A DNA stretch of 64,000 bases, taken from NCBI RefSeq assembly GCF_014898055.3, contig NW_023601104.1, forward strand, positions 44,327,199-44,391,198, in the 5' to 3' direction. A program made the translations under genes and the position numbers. Positions 36,379 to 48,339 of this stretch are shown in pieces. The notes beneath the pieces were generated by a model that did not search any database, was not told where the DNA came from, and saw nothing but the letters and a program-made list of their open reading frames with translations. This stretch comes from Talpa occidentalis (lineage: Eukaryota; Chordata; Mammalia; Eulipotyphla; Talpidae). How positions within the stretch are numbered: the stretch's first letter is position 1; every line of letters starts with the position of its first letter.

Positions 36379-36684
36379 GTTTTTTAAAATTTTTAAATTT
36401 TTTCAAGTTTTTTTTTTAAAGATTTTTTTTAAATTTATGAATACAATAACTGGGGTACAGGTCAGAGAGGTGTGGAGGTTGAGAGGATCTACCAGAGACA
36501 GAGTGGAGAGCACAACAGGCAGACAGACTGACTGAAATACACTGCTGAGGGGAGCAGTGGGCAAGTCAGGAGAGGTCTGCTGTGCTATGTGGGTAGCTCC
36601 CTGGCCAGGGATTGAACTCATGTTGCAGAGGCTGCAGATAGCTGCATAGGTTGCATCTTAACCTCTTGTGCCACCAGGGAGGGC
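36379..36684 (-). mobile_element. tRNA-derived SINE, subfamily A
   Basis: Reverse-oriented complete element. A perfect 13-bp duplication CCTCATTCTCCAG lies at 36366-36378 and 36685-36697. The tail is long and T-rich on the plus strand. Confidence 0.95.
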
Positions 36685-36959
36685 CCTCATTCTCCAGTTT
36701 GACCACCTTCCTTTTTAACCCCTTTTGTCAGAAAATGAGGCACAACTAACAAGTGAGTACATTAAAGTCTCCTCTACTACCTTCGGCAAACTGCCTTATG
36801 AATTTTAGGATTTTTTAAAATCAGCATTCCTTGCCTTTCTACTCTATGCTAGAAGCACACTAGAAGCACGTGCTAGAAGCACGCTCCTTCCCACTGTGAC
36901 AAACATAATTGTCTCCAGGCATTGTCAAATGTCCCTGGGGGGTGGGGGGGAAATCCCTT

Positions 36960-38620
36960 CCTCTTACTGAAATCCACCCATAATTTATCCTGATTCATAA
37001 ACAACTATACATATGGAAGTAACAAAGTAAAAATGGTGCATTATATTACACTGTATGTGATAAAATCAATTTTAAGGATATTAAAGACATATTGATGAGA
37101 AATAAAATGATAAACATCTAGAAGATAGTGTAGGAGAATATCTTTATTTCTTCAGGTAGCATTAAAGTTCCTAAATAAGACATGAAAAAATATAACAATA
37201 AAATTGACTGATTTTATTCATCTAATTGACTCAAAATATTTTTAAAATTTTATAAAAACACACTTTAAGGAGAATGAAAACACAAGTCACGGAGTTTGAG
37301 AAAATATTTTTTGAAAAAAAAAGTAAAACCAATAAAGGATTGGTATTTAGAATATGTAAATACTATTTAAACAATTTGAACTATTTAATACATAAATGGG
37401 TAAAATAACAAAAGTAATTTGACAAAAGAGAATTTTATAAGCATTTACACACTTAGAAAACATGCTCAATCTCATTATTAATCACAAAGATGTAAATTAA
37501 AAGCAGAGTGAGGTAGATATTATTCATCAGATTTTAAATCCTAGTGTCTGACAATATCTGATTTGGCAGGATAGGAAGCAACAGAGTACTACTCCTCTCT
37601 TGTAGAAGTGTAAATTGAAGCCATCATTTTGAAAATAGTTCGTAGTCTTCATTAGTAGAACTTCAGGTTGTTCAATGCTGTTTCTTATTCTTCTCCAGGG
37701 CATATGTTAAAATTGTATCACCTCTTTTAAGTTTTGTGTGGCTATGTGACCAGAATCACCTCCAAATAAGAGTCTTTGAGAGCTGTAAGTGATTAACCAA
37801 AAAGTTCTTCACCATTTTTCATGGTGACTGGTAACATCCCCTAAAGGAAGATGATGTGGAAAGAAAATCTTCTTAACTAACCCCACATCTAAATGAGAAC
37901 AGAATGTGAACAACAAATAAAGCTTTGATGTTTTAATGACTAAGATTTTGGAGGATCGTGAAGTCCATTGTGATTGGTATAGCACTATGAAGTAGAGCTG
38001 AATATGCCTGTAATTATTAGCTAGTAATTCCAGCAGCTGGTATTTGCCCTGTTGGCACACTCTTTGCAAAAAAAAATGCCACATAGAAGTATGTTTTACA
38101 AGAACATAACAGTTGTAGCATTAAAAAAAGGGGGAGAAATGGACTATCTATCAACTATAAAAGAATAAACGGTGGTATATTCATATAGTGGCATCTTTGA
38201 AAGCAGAGAAAATTAATGAAACATAAGCAAACATGTCAACATAGATAAATCTCAAAGTTTAGTGTAAGAAGCATCTCAGAGTAGATACATTAAAATTCTC
38301 CTTGTAAAATGCAAAGTATGACGAGTTCATGGAAGTTGTATATTGTATATGAATTCATGCATAGGTTGTAAAAATCTAAAAGCAACCTAGAAAATAATTC
38401 GTACAGAGTCCGGGATAGTAGTTTTCTCTGGATAATAGAAGAGAAAGAGAAATGTACTCAAGGAACCACAATACAAGACTTTTATCTGGTAATGTCCTAA
38501 GGTCTTAACCTGGGTGATGGATATATAAGTGCTCATGTTATTAGTGTACTGCTACCTGTTTGTATATTTTACATACTCTTTTCCATATAGTCTATACTTC
38601 ACAGGCAAAAGTATTTTTTT
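36960..38620 (+). mobile_element. Old L1 (ORF2 3' end and 3' UTR), split by an LTR
   Basis: The left part has degraded ORF2-end sequence (CTCATTATTAATCACAAAG, CTCTTGTAGAAGTGTAAATTG, GAAAATAGTTCG). The right part has 3' UTR-like sequence (GATAGTAGTTTTCTCTGG, GGTGATGGATATATAAG). The two parts are separated by the LTR-like block at about 37680-38060. The copy is heavily diverged. Confidence 0.6.
37680..38060 (+). mobile_element. LTR-like insert inside the old L1
   Basis: It contains TTTTGTGTGGCTATGTGAC, GGTGACTGGTAACATCCC, GAAGATGATGTGGA, then ACAAATAAAGCTTTG and ACTAAGATTTTGGAGG. This fits an old mammalian LTR with an AATAAA signal. The family is not assigned. Confidence 0.45.
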
Positions 38621-40329
38621 AAAAGCAATAATGGTCATCCAGACACACAACAGCCCATGAAATAGTTGGGGTCACATTTTGATCTGTAGCCTATAAAACA
38701 CCTTAAGAAAATTTTGATTTTCTAATGACATAGATGGAGATGGAGTAGATGATATCCTAATTCTGCTTTGATTTTTGTGAGATGTTGAGCAATTTGTTTA
38801 TTTCCTTTTTTATGTTTATGGAATAGCAATGGAAATGTCAGTTTATCTGAAGATTAATGTTTATAAAACAACTTGTACCTGTAATAGTACCACATCCTGT
38901 ATTAAAACGATGTTATCACTGAAAATAATATATTAAAAATATACCTTAGCTTCTGAGTAATGGAAATATTGGCAATCTAGATCATCATTGGCTTGCTTAT
39001 GAATGAAGATATGAAATATTTAGCTTAGTGGAGAGAGAAAAAATGATAGCAATTAGATAAATTTTTGAAAGCAGAAAGTTCAAACACATACAAAATTATG
39101 AAAACACTTTCATGGTGATTTTTGTTTGACGAAGAAATCTGTCAGAGGGATACAAATCTACAGGAAGAATATTTTGAATAGAGTAGAAAAATACAAGCTT
39201 CTTACTTAGGATGTTAGCATTGAATGTCAGAATGCCATGCTGCTAGCTTTTGGTGTTAACTTTTGAAATGAAAGGTATCTATCCATACACTATTAGTTTT
39301 TCAAATAGTCATGAAAACATATTTTCACTGTCAAAGGCACAGTTAAATGGTCGGTTTTGCATTTTTAAAATTCTAAGCAGTCTAGTGCAATGCTTTCTTC
39401 AAAGGCAGGTCAGTAAAGAGAGGTGATTCAGTCATGTCTGAATGAAACAGGGGTTAGAGAACTGACTCCAATGTGGGTGACTAAAAATATAATGTCTGAA
39501 GTTGCATGACAATATCAGGTAGGATCTGAGATCAGCAATACTATCTATGGGGTGTGATCTAATGGGTAGAAGCACTCTAGTAGTAGTAGTAGTTAGAAAA
39601 TGGCCACATGTAACATCAAGGAAATCCATCTGTGTTCCAAGTAAGCTCAGTCAATACTAGCCAAATAATTATAGGGCCCTGTCTCTGCAAAGAGTAGTTC
39701 CAGATTAAGACTAGGCAGGCTGGAAGGCTGACTAAGATTTGCTATAGCAGGGAGTTGGAAGGTAAGTCTGAATTCAAATGAGGTTACTAATCAAAGAAAA
39801 ATAGAAAATGTTGCTGTTTGCTGTAGCTGTGTTAATATAAATGTCTAGGGGTTCATGCTAAGAGTACTATATATTTTTTCTAAACATTTCTCAGCTAGAA
39901 ATTGAAATTTGAATAGCCTGCCAGACTTCCATGATTTTCAACTTTTGTACTACAGAGTCAATTTTCAGGGTGAAAGACTTCTGTACCTTTAATAGGAAGA
40001 AACTGGTATAGCCACTATCCTGTTCATTAAGCTATTTTTATAGATATTGAAAACTTTGTTTAATTATAACAATCTTTGCTGAAAAACAATTTCACTAGAA
40101 TTAATTTTAACCTGTATTTCAGAAGTGCAATGTGTATTTTCTATTTGTTCCTTCTAATTTTATTTTTATTCTTCAAAGTCCTCTTTATAACCCAGAAGGC
40201 TGACATCAGTTTGTCAATGGACAAACTTGCCCTCTAGTTTCTGGATGGGAAATTCCTGCAATATGTTAGTGGGCAGGAGAAAAATTAGACTGTGTATTCA
40301 TTCCCATGTTTCCTAGGCGTGAATCCCTC
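38621..40329. other. Intergenic, nothing recognised
   Basis: AT-rich, with a short (TAG)n run near 39580. No repeat or gene recognised. Confidence 0.45.
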
Positions 40330-41080
40330 CCTTCCTTGTACATACATGCCATTATTCACAATAAGAGATTGAGCTTATTTCTGCTTTCTTTGAATCTGGG
40401 CTAGCCTATGACTAGCGTTTACAAATCTATTACAGCAAAGGACATTCTTGAACTTCTAATCCCAGGCATGAAGGAACTGTCAGCTTCAACTTGCTGCCTC
40501 CTGGAACTCAGCCTCCATGATGTAAGGAACAAAGGGCGAATGGAGGAACTACAAAAGTGAGAACTGAAGTACACTACCTACATCAAGCACTAATTGAGAG
40601 TGAGTTATTGTCATAGCCAGTCTCCAATATGGCATTGAATGAAGGTCGTTTCCTGTTATTCACATCTATGTGTAATGTTCTCTCACACTGTACTGGATTG
40701 GTTTGTATGACCAATTGAATACCACAGAAGTGATGATATGAAACTCCAAGATCAGATTATAACTGCACTATTATGTTTGTTTTGGTGGCTCTTCTGAAGC
40801 CTGCTGTCATGCTATGAGGACAGTCAATAGCCAAAGGAAAGGTGGTGAGGAACGAAGGCCCACCTATAGACACTTAAAGTGGATATGCCAGACTTCAGAT
40901 GATTCAACTTAGTGTACAGTTTGACTGCAGACTTAGGAGAGATCCTAAGCTAGAACATCCAAGCTCAGCTGCCCTAAGTCCCCAATCCCATAAAACTGTG
41001 ATAATACAAATATTTTTGTCTTAGGTGGTTAAATTTTGGAGTAATCTATTACACAGCAAAAAATAAGCCAAAATGCAACT
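40330..41080 (+). mobile_element. MLT1-type (ERVL-MaLR) LTR
   Basis: CTGCCTCCTGGAACTCAG, GCCTGCTGTCATGCTATGAGG and CCAAGCTCAGCTGCCC lead to the terminal motif GGTGGTTAAATTTTGGAG / AATCTATTACACAGCAA. This is the MaLR LTR pattern in a diverged copy. Confidence 0.7.
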
Positions 41081-41099
41081 ATCGTAGGCATTTAAGTTC

Positions 41100-42950
41100 A
41101 ATTGAGTTCCCAGATAATTGAAGTCCCAATTGTCATGGGAAGAGGCCATTTGACCCAATTTAACTTAGAGAATCATTAGGATAATTAAGTAGTTGTTATT
41201 TTAAACCATGACATTTTGGAATGGTTTGTTTTGCAGCAACAGATAACTACAAGAGAAATTGGTACCTAGAATAGAGGTGCTGCTATAACAAAACCTAACA
41301 CATTTGCCACTGGTTTTGGGACTAGCCAATAGGTATTGGTCAAAAGACCCTCAAGAATATAGACAGTGGGGGCTGGTAAGACAGGATTGTTATTTGAACC
41401 TGGAGTTTCTGGTAAGTTTTGGCCCTGTTATGTAGAGGCGGAATGTTTGAGAACGCTGTGACTTGTGGCAATATGAAAGACAGAAAATATATCTAATGAA
41501 CTATTAGATATGGCTAAGGAGGTTTCTAGACAGAACGTTCTGTCAACTGATTTCTTCTGGGTGTATATGATCATTAATAGGGTGAAACTAACTAAAGAAG
41601 AGACTGTTCAGTTTTCAAGCAGTACTAGAATATAAATCAGTGTATATTTTCTATAATGGGCCAGATAGTAAATATTTTGGTTTCTTCAAGCTGGTGTCTG
41701 TAGCAACTACTCAACTCTGGAATTGTAGCATGAAAGTAGACATAAGCAATAAATGTAAGAAAATAGATATGGCTGTGCGACTATAAAAAAAGTTGTTAAT
41801 GAAAGAAGGTGATATTCTTGATTTGACCTGTGGGCCTGTGGGCCACAGTAGACCAAACTTTGACCTAAAAGACACACTTTCAAATCAGGATTTGCTGGAA
41901 TGGAACTTAAATTATTCTCATCTCCAACCCTTGCAGCCCACAAAATATTTTCAGTGTAAATTAAAACCTAGGGGCAAAGATCAAATCTAGAGTGCTGCCA
42001 GGAAAACTGTCACTGCATAGCATGAGAATCAGTCCCAAGGGTGAGGTTAAAATTTTCTTTGCTCAAATGTCAGAAAGAATAAGGCTTTGTCCCTCAGACT
42101 CTCTCAGTTAGACAACAATCCTTTTAAGAATCTTTGGGGTTTACCTTGTTGACCTTTGCAGTTAGACAATAAAGTTTCTAAGAAACTTAACGGAGTGTCT
42201 CGTAGAAACTTTTGACTAGAAATAAGGGGTCAAGAATCTTAAAGGTATTGTCTCTATATCATCCTATTTCTATGATCAAAGTAGAGAGTAGTATATCTTT
42301 AAGAGTCTTTCTTAACATAATAGTATAGGTACATAGACAGTCCAAGATTTTTAACAGAAATTTTAACAGCTTGGACAAAAAGGGATATAGTTCAAAATGA
42401 AAACTAGACCTCTTTTACTAATGTCCTATGAGCAAGACACCAAGAAAACTGCCTAGCTCCAGATACATTCCTCTCCTTTTGGAAAAGAAAGGATGACATA
42501 GGAGGCAATGCCATGGAGAACCATTCTGAGAGCAAAAAGAGGCCTAATTAAGCAATATTCTCTGTCTCTAGAGACAGAGAAAATGGTGACTGCCCTGCTA
42601 TATTTCAGAATTGCTATGAAACAGTAACTGCTGTGTCTCCTTTTAGTGTGTCCCTTTTAGAGTAGCACATCCTATTGTGACTGCCATGTCCTTTTGTCAT
42701 TATCATATCTTGGGTATGTACAGGGTAGATAATGATTTTTTGGTGAATTTTTAATTTTTTACTTCACAGTGAGGAACCAACCCTATCTATATCTGGCTAA
42801 TACAGATGAAAAAATTTCTTGGATATGAGCTGATGCCATAATGGATTGGAGGTCTTTGGAAGTGGTGAGTACACTTTGTATCTGAATTGTTGTATCCAGA
42901 ATGCAGACTCCAGTGCCTTTCTCAATTCTTTCCTTTTCTGTATATACATG
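41100..42950 (+). mobile_element. MaLR LTR end and internal sequence
   Basis: A second LTR end (TTTTAAACCATGACATTTTG, TTGCAGCAACAGATAAC) is followed by AATTGGTACCTAGAATAG, GTGCTGCTATAACAAAACC and later CTCAGACTCTCTCAGTTAGA and CTTAACGGAGTGTCTCG. These are typical of the noncoding MaLR internal region. A DNA-transposon fragment interrupts it at about 41640-41860. No intact coding region remains. Confidence 0.65.
41640..41860 (+). mobile_element. MER-type DNA transposon fragment
   Basis: GGGCCAGATAGTAAATATTT, GCAACTACTCAACTCTGG, ATTGTAGCATGAAAG, GGCTGTGCGACTATAAAA and TGTGGGCCACAGTAGACC follow a familiar mammalian MER consensus (hAT-like, family uncertain). Confidence 0.6.
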
Positions 42951-43602
42951 TGTAGGGTAAGGAAAAATGTCAGGCTTTTCTGCCCTCCCGCCATCAGGAT
43001 AGATGATGAATCCTTGCGGTCCTGAATGCATGCCTGATGGCGGGCACCTGGAATTAGGGTGTGGGCATAGGTAGATGGGATTCACCTGGGCTAAGACTGG
43101 GCTTTTAAGGACGGCATTATGAGGACGCCAGTAAAGGCCTAGAATGAACAGAAGCCGAGAGAGAAGCAGAGAACACTGGAGAGCCCAGATAGAGTGAAGA
43201 CTTGCTGCCTTCCTTGTACCTGGTAATCCCAATAAAAGACCTGCAAAAAAACCACTGAGGACTCTGACTCCTCCTTTACCTGGTCTGCTGGATCCTAGAA
43301 AACCTGCTCAGTGTCATTCCTGGAATTAGGGTGTGGGCATAGGTAGATGGGATTCACCTGGGCTAAGACTGGGCTTTTAAGGACAGCATTATGAGGACGC
43401 CAGTAAAGGCCTAGAATGAACAGAAGCTGAAAGAGAAGCAGAGAACACTGGAGAGCCCAGATAGAGTGAAGACTTGCTGCCTTCCTTGTACCTGGTAATC
43501 CCAATAAAAGACCTGCAAAAAAACCACTGAGGACTCTGACTCCTCCTTTACCTGGTCTGCTGGATCCAAGAAAACCTGCTCATTGTCGTTCCTGCCTTTA
43601 CA
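42951..43602 (+). mobile_element. Solo ERV LTR (LTR-A) with internal 272-bp tandem duplication
   Basis: It begins TGTAGGGTAA and ends CTGCCTTTACA, and is flanked by a 5-bp duplication ACATG at 42946-42950 and 43603-43607. It contains a TATA-like CTTTTAAGG and an AATAAA twice each, because 43049-43320 is repeated at 43321-43592. The 652 bp minus the duplication is 380 bp, close to the 391 bp of the sister LTR. No retroviral genes adjoin it, so it is a solo LTR. Open frames inside are not genes. Confidence 0.92.
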
Positions 43603-43952
43603 ACATGCTATTCTTAATAATGAGTGTGGTAGAGTTCATTCCCTATCCCAGCCCTTTTTTTTTTAATATAGGTTGCTCTTATGACCCTGACCAAACAAAT
43701 GATGGTGAAATTGTTGTTTTGCTAAAAACTCAGGGTTTAAGAGAATTTGCAAGCAGTAGGGCTGAGATGAGTAGCTAAGATTCCCATTTAGAAAAGAACC
43801 TACTGTTTTATCAGTGGGGCAGACAGCAGAAGGCTTCAAGTGTCAGCTCCTTTTGCATCTGCCTCAGCTATAAAGATTTGTCTTATCAGACATCTCACCC
43901 TTCCTGAGGACTAAACAAAGGGAGAGTACAACGGTCTCATCATTTTCCCCTA
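43603..43952 (+). mobile_element. MaLR-type internal sequence between the two solo LTRs
   Basis: A 350-bp stretch that appears to be the host of both solo LTRs and belongs with the flanking MaLR internal sequence. It has no coding capacity. Confidence 0.5.
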
Positions 43953-44343
43953 TGTAGGGTAAAGAAAATATGAGGCTTTTCTGCCCTTCTGCCATCAGGA
44001 TAGATGATGGATCCTTGTCCTGAATGCATGCCTGATGGCGGGCACCTGGAATAGGATGTGGGCATAGGTAGATGGGATTCAGCTGAGCTAAGACTGTGCT
44101 TTTAAGGGCGGCGTCACGGAGACGCCAGCAGCAGCAGTAGAAGCCGAAGCAGAAGAGTAGCAGCAGAAGCAGAGAACACCAGAGAGCCCAGATAGAGTGA
44201 AGACTTGCCAGCACCCCTGCCTGCCATATGCCTGGTGAACCCCAATAAAAGACCTGCAAAAAACCACTAAGTACTCTGACTACTCCTTTACCTGGTCTGC
44301 ATGGGATCAGAAAACCTGCACTGTGGCCTGTCCTGCCTTTACA
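43953..44343 (+). mobile_element. Solo ERV LTR (LTR-B), same family as LTR-A
   Basis: It begins TGTAGGGTAA, ends CTGCCTTTACA and is flanked by a 5-bp duplication CCCTA at 43948-43952 and 44344-44348. It has CTTTTAAGG and AATAAA (44244-44249). A CAG/AAG-rich stretch near 44125-44170 is expanded relative to LTR-A. It is 391 bp, in the same orientation as LTR-A. Confidence 0.93.
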
Positions 44344-44348
44344 CCCTA

Positions 44349-44810
44349 ATATGTAATAAGTCTTCAGGTTAACCAGCTGAATCAGTCTGACTTCTTCCTC
44401 GCCTCATCCTGGTCTTCTACTTCCCCCCGACTGAGGTATCAATCACTAATAAATATCTTGTACCCCCAAATCCTCAAAATCTTACTCTGGAGAATCTTAA
44501 CTACTGATACAACAATGGCTTTTACTTCTTGTCCCTTAAAATCCAGCATCCATAATGTCAAAAGCCAAATCTATAAGGAGAAGAACACTCCTGTTGAGGA
44601 TGAGTCCAGCTGAGTCCCTTGTTAATTGCCAGCACCAACTGTAAACTATGAAAATTAGTCATCTTAATTGAAACTCCACTTTGCAATAGGGTTTTCCAGC
44701 ATCACATGGATGAGAAAAACCATAAAGCTGAACAATAATAAAATAGTTGTTTTAAACCACTAAGTTTTGTGTTGGTACTATGCAGCAATAGTTAATCAAA
44801 ACATTTCCCA
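44349..44810 (+). mobile_element. MaLR 3' region and LTR end
   Basis: After about 200 bp of internal-like sequence, AAAATAGTTGTTTTAAACC, ACTAAGTTTTGTGTTGG and GCAGCAATAGTTAATC match the end of an MLT1-type LTR in the same orientation as the left LTR. Confidence 0.6.
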
Positions 44811-45743
44811 ACTCTCTCCTTGTTAGGTAAAAACTGTACTCTCATATTAGGGTCACATCTGTAGTGCAAATTTCCTTTACTGCTACTTTCTCTGGCTATT
44901 GTTAACTGGTAATATCTTCCTCATCTTGCTATCACCAAAAATTGTGCATCCATTGTGAAATTCAGTATTTCTTTGCCTTATTTATATTAAAAATGAAAAT
45001 ATCTCACAAATTTTATTAAATTCAAGCAGAAATGATTTCTAAATATAGAATGTGTAAACAAAAAAAATAGGTAATGCTCTTTTTTCTTCTTGCAAATAAT
45101 TATCTCTGAAATAGGAATACTTTGGGTTGCCAAATATACATGCCAAATAACAGGTAAGAGGTGAAGACTACTAATCTCATTTATCTTCCAAAAAGGAAAA
45201 TACAAATGTTAAATATCTATATCACAAGATCTTAGCTCCCACGAACTACATTTTCCTTCGTATCTGCCATAACCGGGAATATTTGACAATCTTATGTGCC
45301 TTGAACAGATTTTTAAAAATTTGTCCTTAAACAAAAGCAACTAAAGCTTTATGATAGCTTCTTAGGGAATTTATTAGGTGGGTAAATTTGGGACAGGAAA
45401 GCCTTTCAAAGATTTTCATTACACTTTAAAATTGTTCCATAAATTAAAAAAACCTGTTGTCTCAGATTTAGTTTCTCACTCTTTATTAACAAGCTAAGAT
45501 CAAGTTTCTAATTATATTTTAAGCTGAGTGAATATCAGCAGTTTGGTAAACAAGTTATTTTTTAAGTATCTACTATAAAAGATAATTATCTTTTTGCCAG
45601 TTATTGTTATGTGTTTTGTAAACTGTTGATTTTTTTTGAAATGTTTAATGTAATATATTTTATATTAAGATTACTTATATTGTTATTTTAAGACCAATTT
45701 TGCCCAGAACCAACTCAGTTTATGTCCATTTTCTCATTCTTTA
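44811..45743. other. Intergenic, nothing recognised
   Basis: AT-rich, no repeat family recognised. Confidence 0.5.
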
Positions 45744-46020
45744 ATTTTTTTCAAAGACTTATTTATTTATGCATACAAGAACTAGGGTACAGGACAGAGG
45801 TGTTGGGGGTGAGAGGATTCACCAGAGACAGAGTGGGGAACAGAACACGTGAATCTACAGAAATACACTGCTGAGGGGAGCAGCAGGTGAGTTAGGAGAG
45901 GTCCGCTGCGTGATGTGGGTCACCTCCCTGGCCAGGGATTGAACTTGTGCTGAAATGGCTGTGGCTAGCTTCATAGTGCTGTGTGTTAACCCCTTGTGCC
46001 ATATTGGAGGCCCCCCCCCC
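45744..46020 (-). mobile_element. tRNA-derived SINE, subfamily A
   Basis: Reverse-oriented complete element from TTTATTTATGCATACAAG to GGAGGCC plus a run of C. The flanks CATTTTCTCATT and CATTGTCGCATT could be a decayed duplication, which I do not insist on. Confidence 0.9.
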
Positions 46021-46889
46021 CATTGTCGCATTATCATTACTATGGTTATCTTATCTCAAGTGGTAGTTATATCTAAGGTAAAACTATGCATACTTAGGAA
46101 AGAATATTAGAAAAGAAAATTAGAAATGTTTAAATATTTCAAAGGCTAGTACATTTTTGACAAATAAAAGGATCAAAATATCTTTAAGCATATTGAAATC
46201 TCAAGATTAAAATGAACTTTAAAAAGAATTTATATAGCTTTATAGAAATTGAAAATGTACTTTTTCAAGTTGAAACAGGCTTAAATAATAAAAAATATTC
46301 CATAAATTGACGATTTTTGACCGTAGTGTATTTTCCTATTACTTGAAGAAGATAAATGAGGTTTGAAACCAAAAAGTAAATTAAAGGTTTTCTTGATCAG
46401 TAGTTACACAAATTAGAAGGAATGTAATTTTTATATTAATATTTAAGAATAAGTTGATTAAACTTTGATTGAAAACCTGTTTGTTTACATATTATGTAAA
46501 TTGATTTTGAAATAAGGTTTATAGATTTAGATGATGTTTACATTATGTCAGTTTCTATGATTAGATGTGCCACATAAATTTTGGTCCCTATATGACAACC
46601 TCAAAGTAAGTTTGAATATGAGGAAAAAAGAGCAAAATAGTAGATTTGGTGATAGTTTCTCAATATTAAAATTTAACCTTTCTATTCCTTCCGCGTCACT
46701 CATTAAAATAAAAGAAAGTCCATATAGACTGACATGAAAACAATCTCCTTGATGGTTTTGAAACCCTGGGTTTGTCAGTCCTACCCATTGGTAGAGGGGT
46801 TGGATCAGATCCATCCTCTGGTCATCTTTGCCTTACAAATCTTATTTCTGTGAACTATACCACTCAGTTTCTTTTGCCCTCATATCAGA
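46021..46889. other. Intergenic, nothing recognised
   Basis: AT-rich to 46540, then moderate complexity. No family assigned. Confidence 0.45.
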
Positions 46890-47165
46890 TTAAGGAATAG
46901 TATTCAAAATACACAAAGAATTCTTAAAACTCAGCAATAAGAAAATAAATAATACATTTAATAAACAGACAAAAAAATCTGGACTCCTAACCAAAGAAGA
47001 CATACAGGTGGTAAATATATATATAATAAGATGATCTATGTCATCAGTGTAATGCAGATCAAAAAAATGAGATCCCACTGTTTACCGATTAGAACGGCCA
47101 AAATCCAGTATAGTGACAAAAGGAATTTTTATTCATTATAGCTGGGAATGCAAAATGGTTGACAA
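46890..47165 (+). mobile_element. L1 ORF2 fragment
   Basis: CTTAAAACTCAGCAATAAG, CTAACCAAAGAAGACATACA, AGATCCCACTGTTTACC, TTAGAACGGCCAAAATCC and GCTGGGAATGCAAAATGG follow the ORF2 C-terminal part. The copy is diverged and truncated at both ends. Confidence 0.75.
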
Positions 47166-47183
47166 ACATGAAATAACTGCATT

Positions 47184-48339
47184 CTACGTATTCACCTCTT
47201 TTGAAATTAATCCATGGACACGAAGAAACATGTTATAGACCAGCATTGTCCAACAGCTGCTCAACCTCAACAGGCTGCAGGAGGAACTGGTCCAGGATTT
47301 CAGGGTCACCACGGTGGAGGAAGGTAACTGGAAGGTGGAATCTTCGGGGGCCCTTAACACCTCATGATCAGGGTGGCTACTTCTAGGCATGTCTCAAGTT
47401 CACTACTGACTACTCTTACTCCCCACAGGTCTTTCGGTTCTACCAAAATGTGGAACCCCGACATCTGTGACACTGGGAACATAGGCCTCTGTAGCCTTCA
47501 CCTCCAGAAGTCGCAGCACCCCAGAGCTAGGATCCACCCTGGGAGCGGTGGCACCCCGTCTAGAATATTAGCACCAGTCTGCTGAGCGACATCTCCCTCC
47601 TGACGGAACGCATCACCTTCTCACCTCCCCAGGTGGACACCTCCGCAATGTACAGCTGTGGGAAGAGAGCCGACGCAGAGACCTAGAGTAGCCATCCGCC
47701 GGAAGTGAGGTGGACGCCATGAGGCCCTCGCTGGCCAATCGCTGCGTGCCAGGTGAGGGCTGGGAGCCATACGAGGTCTCACCTGTGAGGACTACTTGAG
47801 CACTGGGTGGCTGAAGTAGCCAACAGCTACTTCAGAGATGAAGAGGGTAACTTAGGCCCCGAGCAGTCCTGACACTGTTTCTCCACAGAATAAACTTTCA
47901 AACTTAACCGCAGCAGGCCGGAGGGTGTGCTTCTCCGAGCATCTCCTACGCTGAGACTACTTGGATTCTCATAGGTGCGTACGCCTTATCTTTTCGAGTT
48001 TTCTTTCTTTCAGGTCTTGTTTTCTTTTTCTCTATTTGGAGTTTCCCGCTGCTTCAGAGAAGTGGGGTCCTCAGCGGTCTGTGCCCCCTGGGGCTCGGGT
48101 GAGTGAGTCTTGCCGCCTGCCTCCTGCCTGGCCAGGCACAGCAGGTCTGCGTCCCCCCACACCTGCGCTCTTACTTGAGGGGTCGACCCAGGCTCTGTCT
48201 GCAGCTCCCACTGCCCCAAAGCAGAGACATGGGGTTCCCAGCTCAAGAGTGTAGTGATTAACTTGCGGACGCCTCTTCTCTCTGCTTTGGCTTGTTTGGA
48301 ATTTAAATGAATGACTTCTGGAGAAAAAAAAAAAAAAAA
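47184..48339 (+). other. Unidentified GC-rich segment ending in A16
   Basis: A sharply bounded GC-rich stretch in AT-rich surroundings. It has acceptor-like sites (CCCCACAG at about 47429, TCCCCAG at about 47631, TCTCCACAG at about 47888), donor-like CCAGGTGAGG at about 47750, an AATAAA at 47889-47894 and an A16 run at 48324-48339. No frame stays open beyond about 97 codons, and I recognise no protein. It could be a degraded gene copy, an LTR or part of a noncoding RNA gene. Confidence 0.35.

Noticed and set aside
42783..43504. 149-codon and 69-codon open frames, nearly identical to each other
   Set aside because: They are antisense readings of the duplicated unit in solo LTR-A.
43864..44259. 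131-codon open frame
   Set aside because: It is an antisense reading of solo LTR-B.
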